DNA from: Toxorhynchites rutilus septentrionalis
Taxonomy: Eukaryota; Arthropoda; Insecta; Diptera; Culicidae
DNA: 64,000 bases
Assembly: GCF_029784135.1 (NCBI RefSeq)
Contig: NC_073745.1
Location: 41,930,420 to 41,994,419, forward strand
Reading direction: 5' to 3'
Positions within the stretch are counted from its first letter, which is position 1. Every line of letters starts with the position of its first letter. The notes under the pieces were generated by a model. The model was given only the letters and a program-made list of their open reading frames with translations. It was not told where the DNA came from and made no database searches. This document shows positions 10,015 to 21,911 of the stretch, in pieces. The position numbers and the translations under genes are program-made.

Positions 10015-11218
10015 AAGTCTGCTTCATTTAATATTGGAACAAATTCTTTTGCTCATTGTGGCGCTCCTAGTGGACGGATTTGGAAACTTTTTTCACCCAC
10101 GTGTCGGGAAATTCATTACCTTTCACCATGTATTTATGTCATAACACCAAACGATAGCATTTTGTAAACAACCGCCATGGAAGCCGAACGGAGAGATAAA
10201 ATTGTGCACAGTTTTCTTGAAAATCCATTGTTGTCGGCATCTAAGCTAGCTAAACAGCTTAAAATGCCCAGAAATACCGTATGGCGTGTTATCAAGCAGT
10301 ACAAGGAAACATTGACGACGGCTCGGAAGCCGCATTCGAAACGTCGGAGTGGAACTGTCGACCGGAAACTGCGTGGGAAAGTCATCAAGGCCGTCAAGAG
10401 GAATCCCAATCTTTCAGATCGCGATTTAGCCAATAAGTTCCAGGCCGCTCACAGTACGGTGCGACGAATTCGTCTCCGGGAAGGAATAAGGTCATTCCGA
10501 GCCAGCAAACAGCCAAATCGGACGATGAGACCTACGTGAAGGCGGACTTTGGGCAAATCCCAGGTCAAAAATTTTATTTGGCGACGGCTCGGGGGGATGT
10601 ACCTGCAAAATTTAAGTTCGTGTTTGCGGATAAATTCGCCCGCAAGTACATGATTTGGCAGGGGATATGCAGTTGTGGACAGAAAACCAAAGTCTTTCTC
10701 ACTGACAAGACAATGACATCAGAAGTCTACAAAAAGAGTGCCTACAGAAACGGATTCTGCCGTTTATTCGTGCCCACGACCGTCCAGTAATGTTTTGGTC
10801 GGACCTCGCAAGCTGCCATTACAGCAAAACGGTTATGGAATGGTACGCAACGAACGGGGTCAGCGTAATACCGAAGGACCTCAACCCCCCAAACTGCCCC
10901 CAGTTCCGGCCGATAGAGAAATACTGGGCAATCACGAAGCGGAGGCTTAAGGCAAAGGGAAAACTTGTTAGGAACATGACTCAAATGAAGAACTGGTGGA
11001 ATCAAATCGCCAAAACGGTGGACGAAAAGGGTGTGCGCCGCTTAATGTGCCGTATTACGGAAAAAGTACGAGAATTTCTTCGAAACAGCAATGAATAATT
11101 TTTTTATGAAAGAGTAAAGAAAATGCTACATTTGTATGAAAAACAAATTATGAATTCGTTAATAAATGACTGAACTACACGCAATTGTTTGTGTTCCAAT
11201 ATTAAATGAAGCAGACTT
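10015..11218 (+). mobile_element. DD37E mariner with intact terminal repeats
   Basis: Inverted repeats AAGTCTGCTTCATTTAATAT... of about 28 bp lie at both ends, with TA at 10013-10014 and 11219-11220. Length is 1204 bp. Confidence 0.92.
10177..11098 (+). pseudogene. DD37E mariner transposase, deleted and frameshifted
   Basis: Transposase of the mariner above. The first ORF (10177-10539) gives two helix-turn-helix units (ASKLAKQLKMPRNTVWRVIK and DLANKFQAAHSTVRRIR). It then jumps directly to DDETYVKADFGQIPG in another frame, so roughly 50-60 residues between them are deleted. A second shift near 10735 leads into VMFWSDLASCHYSK and NCPQFRPIEKYW. The spacing from that Asp to the Glu is 37 residues. 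All three catalytic residues are present but in three reading frames. Confidence 0.88.
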
Positions 11219-11455
11219 TATTCCGTGTATCAAAATTTATGACTAAAGGGTGTGTCACATCAAATTGCATCACGGAAAAAACGCTGTAGAAATTCGCCCA
11301 GTAGACCGATCCTTTTGAAAATTTTAGACAGTAAAATAAAAACTATTAAACAACTTTTGGCATTTTCTTTTTATTCATACTTCGAGCCCAAGCCCGTATG
11401 CTCGCACCTTCCTCTTTACCCCGTCCATAAGGTTCTGTACAACGTCAGGTTGTAG
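11219..11455. other. Short unrecognised spacer
   Basis: No repeat ends or coding signal seen. Confidence 0.4.
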
Positions 11456-12447
11456 TTTTTGACGTGGGACTACGTCTAACCGGAATATATGGAGGGTAAA
11501 ATGAAAACCTAAACACAGAACATGCAAGAAAAAATGAAAGATTTCGAATGCTTATAGCTCGAACATTTCGTACTGGATAGGAGAGATGTTTGCATCACTT
11601 GATAGGGAATATTTCTACGCATCTATCGTAACTAACAAAATGTTGTTTTTCATTAGATAAACAATTGAATAACTGTAAAATATTAGGCGTTATCTAAACG
11701 CCCTAACTGCATCGTTTTGATTGGCCCGATTTACGGTTTCCCTAACACAGCCATCAAAACCAAGCAGCCTAGGGGAAATCGGCATTGCAAATTCATACAA
11801 ATCGGGGGTATTTTTGTTCCGATTGAAATGTGTTTCCCTAACACAGACTTCAAAACCGAGGTTTCTGGGGAAATCGGCTCTGCAAATAAATGCAAACTGC
11901 GAGTACTTTTGTCCTCGCTTGCCTTTGTGCAGAGTGGAATATGTCTGTCCTAACATGATCTTCTAAACTTAGGAACCTGGGAGAATCGTGCAGACACTAG
12001 AAGCGAATGAACTTCCCAGTTTCAAGCAAATTCGAGATTCGAGAAGTATGTACACTTTTGGGATGTAAACTTCAGAGGGAAATGTAAAATAAAATAATCG
12101 TTTGATAATTTTTTTTTTTGTCTTTATTGGAAAGATTTTCAGCCTTAGGCTGGTTCATCAAACGTTTGATAATTCTTCCGTACATATATTTTGTTCTAGT
12201 CATCATACCAAACGTAAAAGGTCCGTCATTAAATTTACTTGTAACGAAGAACAATCAATCACAATAAATGAATTGACTTTACACGGCATTTGTTCATTTT
12301 TTTCACTCACAGAGCAAATATATTGAACTCAATTGAATTTGGAAACTGTTTCATTCAATCAAGAATTTAATCAATACAAACGAATGATTGCTAAGCTAAG
12401 GTAGTTCCACGTGAACCTTGCGGTTATATCATAGATATAACCCACTA
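11456..12447 (+). mobile_element. Family C element, copy 1 (Helentron-like)
   Basis: Left end TTTTTGACGTGGGACTACGT. The first ~250 bp resembles the left part of family A (same order of motifs: aaccgga, gggtaaaatgaaaa, cttatagctcgaac, ctacgcatctatc). Right end: inverse motif GTAGTTCCACGTGAAC, CCTTGC, a perfect 9 bp hairpin stem (GGTTATATC / GATATAACC, 12422-12442), then a T run. Only about two of the ~95 bp internal units are present. Confidence 0.78.
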
Positions 12448-12449
12448 TT

Positions 12450-13081
12450 TTTTTTTTTAAAGAAATCCATTTTCTCTTGAAGTCCGCCTCCGATTTGACA
12501 ACTTTTGGGTTCTTCCGGAGAGCCTGCTTCATAATCGCCCAATATTTCTCTATTGGGCGAAGCTCCGGCGCGTTGGGCGGGTTCATTTCCTTTGGCACGA
12601 AGGTGACCCCGTTGGCTTCGTACCACTCCAACACGTCCTTTGAATGGTGGCACGAAGCGAGATCCGGCCAGAAGATGGTCGGGCCCTCGTGGTGCTTCAA
12701 TAGTGGTAGTAAGCGCTTCTGTAGGCACTCCCTAAGGTAAACCTGCCCGTTTACCGTGCCGGTCATCACGATGGGGGCGCTCCGCTTACCGCAAGAGCAG
12801 ATCGCTTGCCACACCATGTACTTTTTGACAAACTTGGATAGTTTCTGTTTGCGAATCTCCTCCGGAACGCTGAATTTGTCCTCTGCGGAGAAGAACAACA
12901 GGCCCGGCAGCTGACGGAAGTCCGCTTTGACGTAGGTTTCGTCGTCCATTACCAGGCAATGCGGCTTCGTCAGCATTTCGGTGTACAGCTTCCGGGCTCG
13001 CGTCTTCCCCACCATGTTTTGCCTTTCGTCGCGGTTAGGAGCCTTCTGAACCTTGTATGTACGAAAGTTGATATTGATCAT
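12450..13081 (-). pseudogene. DD37E mariner transposase fragment (catalytic domain)
   Basis: This is a long open frame. It has VMDDETYVKADFRQLPG (first Asp), KYMVWQAICSCGKRSAP, IFWPDLASCHHSKDV (second Asp) and NAPELRPIEKYWAIMK (Glu), with 37 residues between the second Asp and the Glu. The N-terminal DNA-binding part and the far C terminus are missing. The catalytic region itself has no stop. The upstream border meets SINE-2 related sequence and the downstream border meets the T run of family C copy 1. The last residues before the stop are read-through into family C. Confidence 0.88.
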
Positions 13082-13082
13082 T

Positions 13083-13205
13083 GTTGGGTTATTTATAGAA
13101 CAGCAGCCCGATGTTTCTTGCAGAGCAGAGCAGTTGTATGGATGAATCGATCTTGTTTCGACCGTGGATCGATCTCCATCGCTGATGATGTTTGCGAAGG
13201 TAATT
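13083..13205 (-). repeat. SINE-2 related fragment
   Basis: tatttatagaacagcagccc and the gatcgatctccatcgctgatgatg region match, in reverse, 22155-22260 inside the SINE at 22020-22529. Confidence 0.6.
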
Positions 13206-13448
13206 TTGAACAGAAAAAATTATATGTTGGTGCAATAAAATATTGTGTATCATTTTCATGATGTGCTCTTTCTTCAATCGTCCGCAAATAATCATGAAAT
13301 GATAAATTCATCAATATACTGAAAAACCATTTCATTCAAAACCCATTATTCTGCTACATGTTCATTTGAAAATTATATTTTATATAACTTTTAAAATTAT
13401 GACATCATGTTTTTTGATTAACGATTGAAGGGAAACTCTAATGAAAAA
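13206..13448. other. AT-rich spacer, nothing recognised
   Basis: No repeat ends or coding signal seen between the mariner fragment and family C copy 2. Confidence 0.4.
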
Positions 13449-14795
13449 TGAGTTGGTTATATCTATGATATAACCGCAAGGTTGACGTGGAACTACCTTA
13501 GCTTAGCAATCATTCGTTTGTATTGATTAAATTCTTGATTGAATGAAACAGTTTCCAAATTCAATTGAGTTCAATATATTTGCTCTGTGAGTGAAAAAAA
13601 TGAACAAATGTCGTGTAAAGTCAATTCATTTATTGTGCTTGATTGTTATTCGTTACAAGTAAATTTAATGACGGACCTTTTACGTTTGGTATGATGACTA
13701 GAAAAAAATATATGTACGGAAGAATTATCAAACGTTTGATGAACCAGCCTACGGCTGAAAATCTTTCCAATAAAGACAAAAAAAAATTATCAAACGATTA
13801 TTTTATTTTACATTTCCCTCTGAAGTTTACATCCCAAAAGTGTACATACTTCTCGAATCTCGAATTTGCTTGAAACTGGGAAGTTCATTCGCTTCTAGTG
13901 TCTGTACGATTTTCCCAGGTTCCTAAGTTTAGAAGATCATGTTAGGACAGACATATTCCACTCTGCACAAAGGCAAGCGAGGACAAAAGTACTCGCAGTT
14001 TGCATTTATTTACAGAGCCGATTTCCCCAGAAACCTCGGTTTTGAAGTCTGTGTTAGGGAAACACATTTCAATCGGAACAAAAATACCCCCGATTTGTAT
14101 GAATTCGCAATGCCGATTTCCCCACGCTCCATGGATTTGAAGTCTGTGTTAGGGAAACACATTCCAGTCGGAACAAAAATACCCCCGACATGCATTAATT
14201 GGAAATACCGATTTCTCCATGCAAGGTGAACAAAATTTAGAAATCTCTATTAGGGAACACATTTCGGTGGGAGCAAAAGCTCCCCCTACTTTCGTGTGTT
14301 CTTCTTCTTCTTTTTGGCTTTAAGAGGGTTTAAACTTTTCAGTTCACTCGCCTCTAGGCTCTTTCGTGTGTTTGCAATGCCGATTTCGCTGCTTGGTTTT
14401 AAAGTCTATGTTAGGGAACATTTTTCGATGAGAACAAAAGTCCCCCTACTTTCATGTATTTGCAATGCCGATTTCCCCAAGGCTGCTTGGTTTTGATGGC
14501 TGTGTTAGGGAAACCGTAAATCGGACCAATCAAAACGATGCAGTTAGGGCGTTTAGATAACGCCTGATATTTTACAGTTATTCAATTGTTTATCTAATGA
14601 AAAACAACATTTTGTTAGTTGCGATAGATGCGTAGAAATATTCCCTATCAAGTGATGCAAACATCTCTCCTATCCAGTACGAAATGTTCGAGCTATAAGC
14701 ATTCGAAATCTTTCATTTTTTCCTGCATGTTCTGTGTTTAGGTTTTCATTTTACTCTCCATATATTCCGGTTAGACGTAGTCCCACGTCAAAAAA
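13449..14795 (-). mobile_element. Family C element, copy 2
   Basis: Inverse of copy 1: hairpin at 13455-13475 with a perfect 9 bp stem, then GGTTGACGTGGAACTACC, and the left-end motif GACGTAGTCCCACGTC at 14774-14789. It has more ~95 bp units than copy 1, so the arms differ in length. Confidence 0.8.
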
Positions 14796-14848
14796 GCTTA
14801 TTATTTGACCAAAAAAATCATGCCTATCATGTGATAGACATGTCCAGT

Positions 14849-15740
14849 AGCGTAGCGTGACCGGGTGACACCCGGGGCAGGTTACTAGGGTGTCACCCCT
14901 CCACAATACTTAGTTTTCGTTTTCGAATGAATAATCAAACTTATCCAAACAAGAAACGTGTTTATTATAATATGATATAGGACGAACAAGAAATAACAAA
15001 GTCTTCACGCGTTGGTCACAGTTACAAAATGAGAAAATAAATGAAATACGGTCTGATTGCGGATGTTGAAATGTGACTCAAATAAATGGCTGAGCTGAGC
15101 CTGACATTGATATTGTACAAGTGCTTCCTGTTAAGTGCGCTCTCATTCTCTTGTTGCGGGCTCAATGGAATGCGCAACAATAACGGTGAGGCGCTCAACG
15201 TATTAAACATGTCTGACCCATCGTTGGCCGCAAATTTCTAATTAATTTCAACTCTAATAAGCCTCTCCACAAGATGCCACTGAAACGTACACGGTTAGAA
15301 ACAGCTTCAAATTCACTGTGAGATTTGGAACCAGTTCCTGGAAGTTCCACTTCAACACATCCAATGCAATCTCATTAATGACATCATTAGAATTAATTTC
15401 AGCGGCATTCAAATGTCCACGGAGTCTTGGTATCTCTAGCAAACGCTGCCTTTCCGAAACTTCGTAATTGCCAGTTCGTCAAATCGACTTTTACAGTTCG
15501 CTTTCAGGTGCTCATAACATGTTTAGAGCTTGAATTGTTTCAAAAATTTCGGCATCTTGGAATTCGACGATTTTGACAATTTTTGTAAGTCTCCAACATT
15601 CCCTCTTCCATCGTTGGACAGGGTCCGAAAGGCATTTCGCCTGGTTTGCTAATCTTATGCGGAATTCTCCTTTCAGGAGCAAATTTTTGATCGTTGGATT
15701 TTAATAAAAGCTTCTTAATGATCATTTCTACTAGACTGTT
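14849..15740 (-). pseudogene. hAT transposase relic with a hAT-like end
   Basis: The minus strand encodes IPRLRGHLNAAEINSNDVIN and LVPNLTVNLKLFLTVYVSVA followed by SC (15254-15442), like the C-terminal dimerisation region of ZMYM/TTF-type hAT transposases (a ...VASCERSF... block). Stops follow, then a degraded continuation. CAGTAGCGTAGCGTGACC at 14852 looks like a hAT end of the CAGTGGCGTAGC type. The other end was not found. Confidence 0.55.
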
Positions 15741-15989
15741 CCTTCCAAAAGCGAAAAAATTACCAATACATTGAATCTGATCACAACGTTACTCAGAGAT
15801 GGTCCTTGCAAATATTCTGCGCTAGATTTACTTCATGTAATACCACGCATCGAAAATACAGATAACACAGAAGTATAAAATCATAAAATTCTGGTAGGAG
15901 AGTACTTGATCAATATTGGGGAAAAAGCAAAAGAGAAACGGACAGAGATTGTCCAGCCGACGCATTACGCATCATGCATCAACCGCAGA

Positions 15990-16300
15990 CCAATCGAGAC
16001 TGAAATGAAATTTCAAGTAGCTATCGCTATTTATAATGATTTAAATAGTTTACGAAGCAGTTTTGAGCTATTGAAACAAGTTTTTATGGCCAAGAAGTAA
16101 AAAAATATATCTCGTAGATTTTTAACCTTTTTAATAATGTTATTTTCATACCACTTCGTTCATCTGGTAGAGAGATATTAACGCTCAAAACATTATACTT
16201 CGAAAGTAACCGATCGTTGCGGGACTTTGAATTTACACCCCAGGACAGAAATGAGCATAAATAAACAAGAAAGATTCTATAACATGGACTTTCCATAGTG
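15990..16300 (-). repeat. Diverged family B left-end region
   Basis: Blocks such as ttgaaacaagtttttatggc, ataccacttcgttcatctgg and tattaacgctcaaaa parallel 57820-57990 of family B copy 2, with many changes. Confidence 0.45.
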
Positions 16301-17593
16301 ACTTGTATTGTTAGATAATACCATAAGTAATTACCGGTTACATTCATTTAAAATCATGTTTTTTTTTGACGTAGAACTACGTCTTTCATTAAGGGTGCCA
16401 AATCAGAAAACAGGTCACGTTTTTATGAAATAAAATTAACGTTCATAACTATTTTTGCCACGAACGGATTTTGGAGATTTATATACCAAACGAATCGGAC
16501 ATTCCCTAAGATTTGTTTGATTTGCTATATATTACAATCCCATAGTCGGTATATGGTTTAAATTGATGAAAAATTGGAAGCATTCCCATTTCCTCATACA
16601 TTTGTTCTGTCCATTTGTGTGCTTTCTCGAACAGAGCTGTCAATAACGAGCAACTTATCGACGAGCAACGAAGGGGAAATCGTAACATGTAAAGTGAACA
16701 AAAGAAAAGAAGAAGAACGAGGGGAAATATTTGCCTAGAGTATAAACAGTGGATCTCGCTGAGGAAAACTTTCATTCTTCGCGAGGAAATCGACTGAACA
16801 ACATCGTTGCTGGGCGAGCTGGACGGCGAGGGATCGAATGCCTTTCTCAAGGCAATGGGGATGGAGGAGTAATATGATGGATAAAGATTTCCAAGGGTCT
16901 TTTTGAAGGTTAGAGACGAATGAACTGAAGAAGTTTAAAGTCTCAAGCAAGGAAGGAAGGCAAACTTTCAGTATCGTTCTGTATTCAAAGCAATGACAAT
17001 CGCTTGTTCTTCCTTGTTTTGCGTCATCACATGTCTTCGTTTTGGATTGAGCTGTGGACGCGATCAAATTACTCACTCGCTGATGTCTCTAGCATTGCAA
17101 TCATTGCATCAAACTAGGGTATTAGTAATGAATCTCTGCTGAGGCAAGTATTCAGCCTTTTTCAAAGCAGTTAACATTGTTTGTTTTCTGTCATCAATGC
17201 ATTGAACTGACGATATGGTGAAGCAGGTGTTAAGTGTAAAATTATTTCGGGAATACCAAGTTCTTCAATAAGTTATGTTATTAATTTATTTAGGCTCGCG
17301 TGCCAGTCGCAAAACTGCTTTCAACTAGGATTGCATTTGCGCTAATCTTGATCATAATGAAGCAGTGCTACTCTTTTCGAGGTTGTTGAGATTAACAGAT
17401 AGAGTTTATTTCGTTTATTTAGTCACCAAGAAAGTAAATGTCGTTCTGGAACTTTGTATGTGATTTGGTTTCGCTTGTCAGTAGCAAAATTTTCCCCAGT
17501 AAGGATGACAGTTGCGCTTATCTCGAGCAAAGTATTGTTCTGCGAGCACAAGAATGAATCATCAAACAATTATCATGAAATGATTCTACAATA

Positions 17594-18829
17594 AAAAATG
17601 GGTGGGTTATATCTATGACATAACCGCAAGGTTGACGTGGGACTACCTTAGTGTAGCAATCATTCGTTTGTATTGATTGAATTTTTAATAGAATGAAACA
17701 ATTCCCGAATTCAATTGAAATCAATATATGCTTTGTGAGTAAAAATATTGTATAATTCCATATAAGGTCATTTCATGCATTGTGATAGGTTATGTTCTTT
17801 GTTACAAGTAAATTTAATGACAGTCCTTTTTACGTTTGGTATGATGCCTAGGAAAAAATATGAATCATCAAGAATTATCAAACGATTATTTTATTTTACG
17901 TTTCCTTCTGAAGTTTCTCTCAAGTGTACGTATTTCTCGAATCGCGAATGTGCTTGATATGATGAACTTCAGGCACTTGCACAAAGGCAAGCGAGTGCAA
18001 AAGTACTCGCAGTTTGCATTTATTTGCTGTGCCGATTTCCCCAGATATCTTGGTTTAGAAGTCTGTGTTAGGCAAACACATTTCAGTCGGAATAAAAAGG
18101 CCCCCAACTTGCACGAATTTGCAATGCCAATTTCCCCAAACACCTTGGTTCTGTGTTGGGGAAACACATTTCAGCCGGAACAAAAATACCCCCTGACTTA
18201 CATGTATTTGCAATGCCGATTTCTCCACGCTCCATGGATTTGAAGTCTGTGTTAGGGAAATACATTTCAGTCGGAACAAAAATGCCCCCGATTTGCATGT
18301 ATTTGCAATGCCAATTTCCTTAAGCTCCATGTATTTCAAGTCTTTGTTAGGGAAACACATTTCAGTCGAAACAAAAATACCCCCGACTTTCATGTATTTG
18401 CAATGCCGATCTCTCCAACGCTGCTTGGTTTTGAAGTCTGTGTTAGGGAACTCATTTCGGTGAGAACAAAAGTCACCATACTTCCATGTATTTACAATGC
18501 CGATTTCCCCAAGGCTACTTGGTTTTGATGGCTGTGTTAGGGAAACCGTAGATCGGGCCAATCAAAATGAGGCAGTTAGGGCATTTAGATAACGCTTAAC
18601 ATTTTACAATTATTCAATTGATTATCTAATGAAAAATAACATTCTATTAATTGCGATAGAAACGTAGAAATATTCCCTATCAATTGATGCAAACATCTTT
18701 CCGATTCAGCAAGAAATGTTCGAGTTATAAGCATTCGGAATCTTTCATTTTTTCCTGCATGTTCTGTGTTTAGGTTTTCATTTTACCCCCCATATACTCC
18801 GGTTAGACGTAGTCCCACGTCAAAAAAAA
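17594..18829 (-). mobile_element. Family C element, copy 3
   Basis: Hairpin at 17605-17625 (GGTTATATC / GACATAACC), then GGTTGACGTGGGACTACC; left-end motif near 18806-18821. It contains about five tandem units of 92-96 bp. Confidence 0.8.
18058..18550 (-). repeat. Tandem ~95 bp repeat of family C
   Basis: Units begin at about 18058, 18150, 18245, 18340 and 18436 with gtctgtgttagggaaacaca and run through atttgcaatgccgatttccc. The minus strand stays open for 168 codons across it because most unit lengths are near a multiple of three. The repeated peptide has no known domain, and I read it as an accidental frame. Confidence 0.85.
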
Positions 18830-19517
18830 GCATTTCAGAGCGAACAACTGGTAGAATGGTTATTTCAAAATTTTCGTTGCATTATAAAATAATATCCGCA
18901 GTTATAAAGAAGCGATTTGAATTAAACCACGGCGTAGTTCTACGTCAACAATGCGTTCGTGTCTTGAACACAACCTCCTATATTTTTTTCAATATAATAT
19001 ACTTGTCATGGTCATGGGTGTCACCTCTCTATGGGTGACACCCGGGGCGAAATTGATTTTTTTGACGTAGGACTACGTCTAACCGGAAGATTAGGGGGTG
19101 AAATGAAAATCTAGACACTGAACAAGTAGGAAAAAATGCAAGATTTGGAACGCTTATAACTCGAGCATTTCTCAATAGATCGTAAAGGTTTTTGCATCAA
19201 TTGATAAGAAATATATCTACGCATCTATCATAACGAATAACATTTCATTTTTCTTGAGATAAATAATTGAATAATTGTGAAATATCAAGCATTGTCCAAA
19301 TGCAATATGTGCCCATTTTTGATTGGTCCATTTTGTGCTCCTCAAATCGTTCCGACCAAAACGGGCAACCAGAGCAGCAGCGAAATAGAATGAAGCACGA
19401 TTGGAAAGGAAAAAGAAAAAAAATGAACGAAACATTGGTCGCAGTCTCACACATGCGTAATTCTCGAGCCAGCCAGTCAGCTTAAAAATCCCCGGTCCGC
19501 TGCCGTAACGATCATTC

Positions 19518-19726
19518 TTTGTGTGGACACCGACTGGACAACATCGTTGCTGGACGAGCTGGACGAGCTGGACGGCGAGGGATCGAGTGCCTTTCTCAAG
19601 GCAAGAGGGCGGAGGTGGTAGCGCTGGAGTAGAGTAGAGTTTTCAAAGGGCCTTTCTCAAGGCTAGAGACGAATGAACTGCAAAAGTTTAAAGTCTCTAT
19701 AATACAAGACCTTCCTTCCTTCCTTC
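19518..19726 (+). mobile_element. Short retroposon 'SINE-3', copy 2
   Basis: Flanked by a 14 bp direct duplication CGTAACGATCATTC (19504-19517, 19727-19740). It ends in ccttccttccttcctt. The uninterrupted site is seen in family A copy 2 near 23826-23842. Confidence 0.8.
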
Positions 19727-20247
19727 CGTAACGATCATTCTCATCCAAACCGTACATCACATCGTTTCGCATCACATCACATCAACAAACCAACACAAGC
19801 AGCCATGGAGGAAAAGTGAAGCATTCAGCATTCAGAACAGAACACATTCAGTTCGGTGTACATCAAGACAACAACAGGCAGTTGCAGCGAGTGGCGAGTA
19901 GCAAACACAATCGCAATCGGACGGACCTGTAATGCGACGTATTTAGTTGGACATTTTTGTAAACATAGGGTTCGGGGTCCAAATTATGACCCCACATTTA
20001 AAGTCGACACTGTACCACTGTCATCGGAAATGTTCAATTACAGGTTAAAATCGCCTCCAATGCGACACTGAGTGGTTCTCCGGCACGTCGCATTAAATTT
20101 AATTTACTGAACAACATGTCACAAGCTGGATGGGAAGAAATTTTCCGACTGTGAAAGCTGTGGCGAGTGGCAAACGCAATAGCTAAACAGGAAGGTTTGA
20201 CCGAACAAGATGGGGATATCGAGTGATAACAAAAACATAACACCAAA

Positions 20248-20263
20248 AGTTCTTTTCAGAACC
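20248..20263 (+). promoter_or_regulatory. Histone-type 3' stem-loop in family A copy 1
   Basis: AGTTCTTTTCAGAACC followed by ACCA. It fits the animal histone mRNA stem-loop (six-base stem, TTTC-type loop) apart from the first base pair. Confidence 0.65.
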
Positions 20264-20443
20264 ACCAACTTGTTCATAAAGAGTAAACAGTAAACTAATC
20301 CATTTTTCAGGTAGATAGGTAGGTATTCAAGTAGGAGAAGAAAATAAAACAATATATTTAAAATATATATTTAAAAAAATGTCCCCTTTGTATAGTCCTA
20401 CGTCACTCCGGTTATGTCCCCGACATTACCCACCCGTCTTTTT

Positions 20444-21911
20444 AACACGCTTGATGAGATAATTAAAACATCATGTAGAGTGAAAGATTACGTATTTCTC
20501 TAATTGTTAGAGGAAGCCACACACAACAAAACTATTTTGATTCGTTTCACCAGTGCCTTAAAGATAGTCACCATGGATACCATAATAAATCGTTGCCGAA
20601 AATTGTACTCTATAAACCGTCGCAAACAAGAGATTGGCTAAATCTAACAAATGGAAGGTGCATTGAGGCTCCATTAAAAAGAATCTAATCACTTATTTGG
20701 AGTTGTGCTGTTCTTCCCTCAGACAAGAATGTTTTTCCGAATGTTGAAATTTTTGAGCTTGTTTGGGGTGACTTTGGACCAAACTAAAACCATTCCACTA
20801 ACACACGAATAATTACCTGTAAGCACCAATACACTCGCCTTGTTTACTATCAAACTCCGCATATGTTTGTTGACAGATTTGATTTCATCATCCTTGGCTC
20901 GCGGACTGAACAGTATCGTAGGTAAGATCAAGACGGGTCTATGGTACTAGGTGAGGCCGTTTCGTCACTAACTTGGTTAGGGGAGCGGTATATGAAAACA
21001 GTACGGAAGAAAGCAGAAGGGGAATTTTTTCCTTGAAGTGTGAAAGAGACAGACTGATCACGAGCGAGCTTAAGCACAAGCGTATTGTGTTTTGTTTACA
21101 AACAAAACACAGTAGACTTCCAAGATGGCTGAAGAGTGGTTTTAGCAAGTTGGCCCACCTTAGGATATACTTCTACACGCCTTGGGTAAGATATTTAATA
21201 AAGGGTAAATTTTGTGAAATTTTGTGGCATTTTTCCTCATTTTAGTACATTCCAGCTCGTAGTGTGGGGTGATCAATGGGCCATTCAATTCTATGCAGGA
21301 GGTTTCCACGCGATGCATCATGTTAAAAAAATAAGCGTTGTAAGTTGCTGTTTGCTCTCTGCTTCGAATGGCTTCTCCCAGTGATCAATTAGTTCCTTTT
21401 TTAAAGCTTTCAGAAGTAAATATCTTCTCTGCTTTTCATATAAATCTGTATTTTCTACTGGTTATCACAAGCTAACGCAGTTTTATGTGGATAGACGTGG
21501 AATTCTCCACATATTTTACGCATAGAGGCTACGTTGTGAGTTTACTCAAGTGTATGAATGATAGTTACATGATATTTACACCTTTTAGATAGCCTTGCCC
21601 ATAAGTTTGATACCTGGCCCAATGACACCCCTTAGTTTTCATTATAATTCAACCATTCTTGCATCAGCTGTAAATATAACTATGATGATTATAATAACGT
21701 GCTCCAACATGATGTTGATGCTAAAATGTGGTTGTTAGGAGGGGGCTAACTGAAACATATAGGTTTTTGGCCCAATGACACCCCCACTGACGGTACACAA
21801 CATTCTAACGCAAAACTTCGTACTACAAAGTTATAACAAAATTCATACAAAAATCATCAACCAGCCTCGCCCTACCTTATTAGTAAGTACAATGCGTTAA
21901 TCCAGCTTTTT
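20444..21911. other. Nothing recognised
   Basis: The only internal signal is a repeated phrase ggcccaatgacacccc at about 21617 and 21770. No coding frame was recognised. Confidence 0.45.

Larger units (their letters stand above)
16361..18990 (+). mobile_element. Family E element, copy 2, split by family C copy 3
   Basis: The left end is TTTTTTGACGTAGAACTACG at about 16363. The right end carries GGCGTAGTTCTACGTCAA (18931-18948) and a short hairpin (18955-18974). The segment 17594-18829 is a separate family C copy. A stretch at 16780-16970 resembles the SINE-3 retroposon. Confidence 0.7.
19055..20443 (+). mobile_element. Family A element, copy 1 (internally deleted)
   Basis: Same ends as the long copies at 23393-25863 and 37931-40411. 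The H2A stretch is reduced to a few codons at 19804 (ATGGAGGAAAAGTGAAG) and the second H2A copy is absent. A SINE-3 retroposon is inserted at 19518-19726. The hairpin at the right end is at 20410-20430. Confidence 0.82.

Noticed and set aside
18055..18561. 168-codon gene on the minus strand
   Set aside because: The frame runs across a tandem repeat whose unit is near a multiple of three. Similar frames occur in the other family C copies in several phases, and no domain was recognised.
14849..19050. One large hAT element bounded by gggtgacacccggggc at 14866 and 19038
   Set aside because: The two phrases are in the same orientation, not inverted, and the space between holds complete family E and C elements. 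Only the left end with the transposase relic is accepted.
19504..19740. Attachment site or integrase target
   Set aside because: The 14 bp direct repeat is explained by a retroposon target duplication, since the empty site is present in another family A copy.
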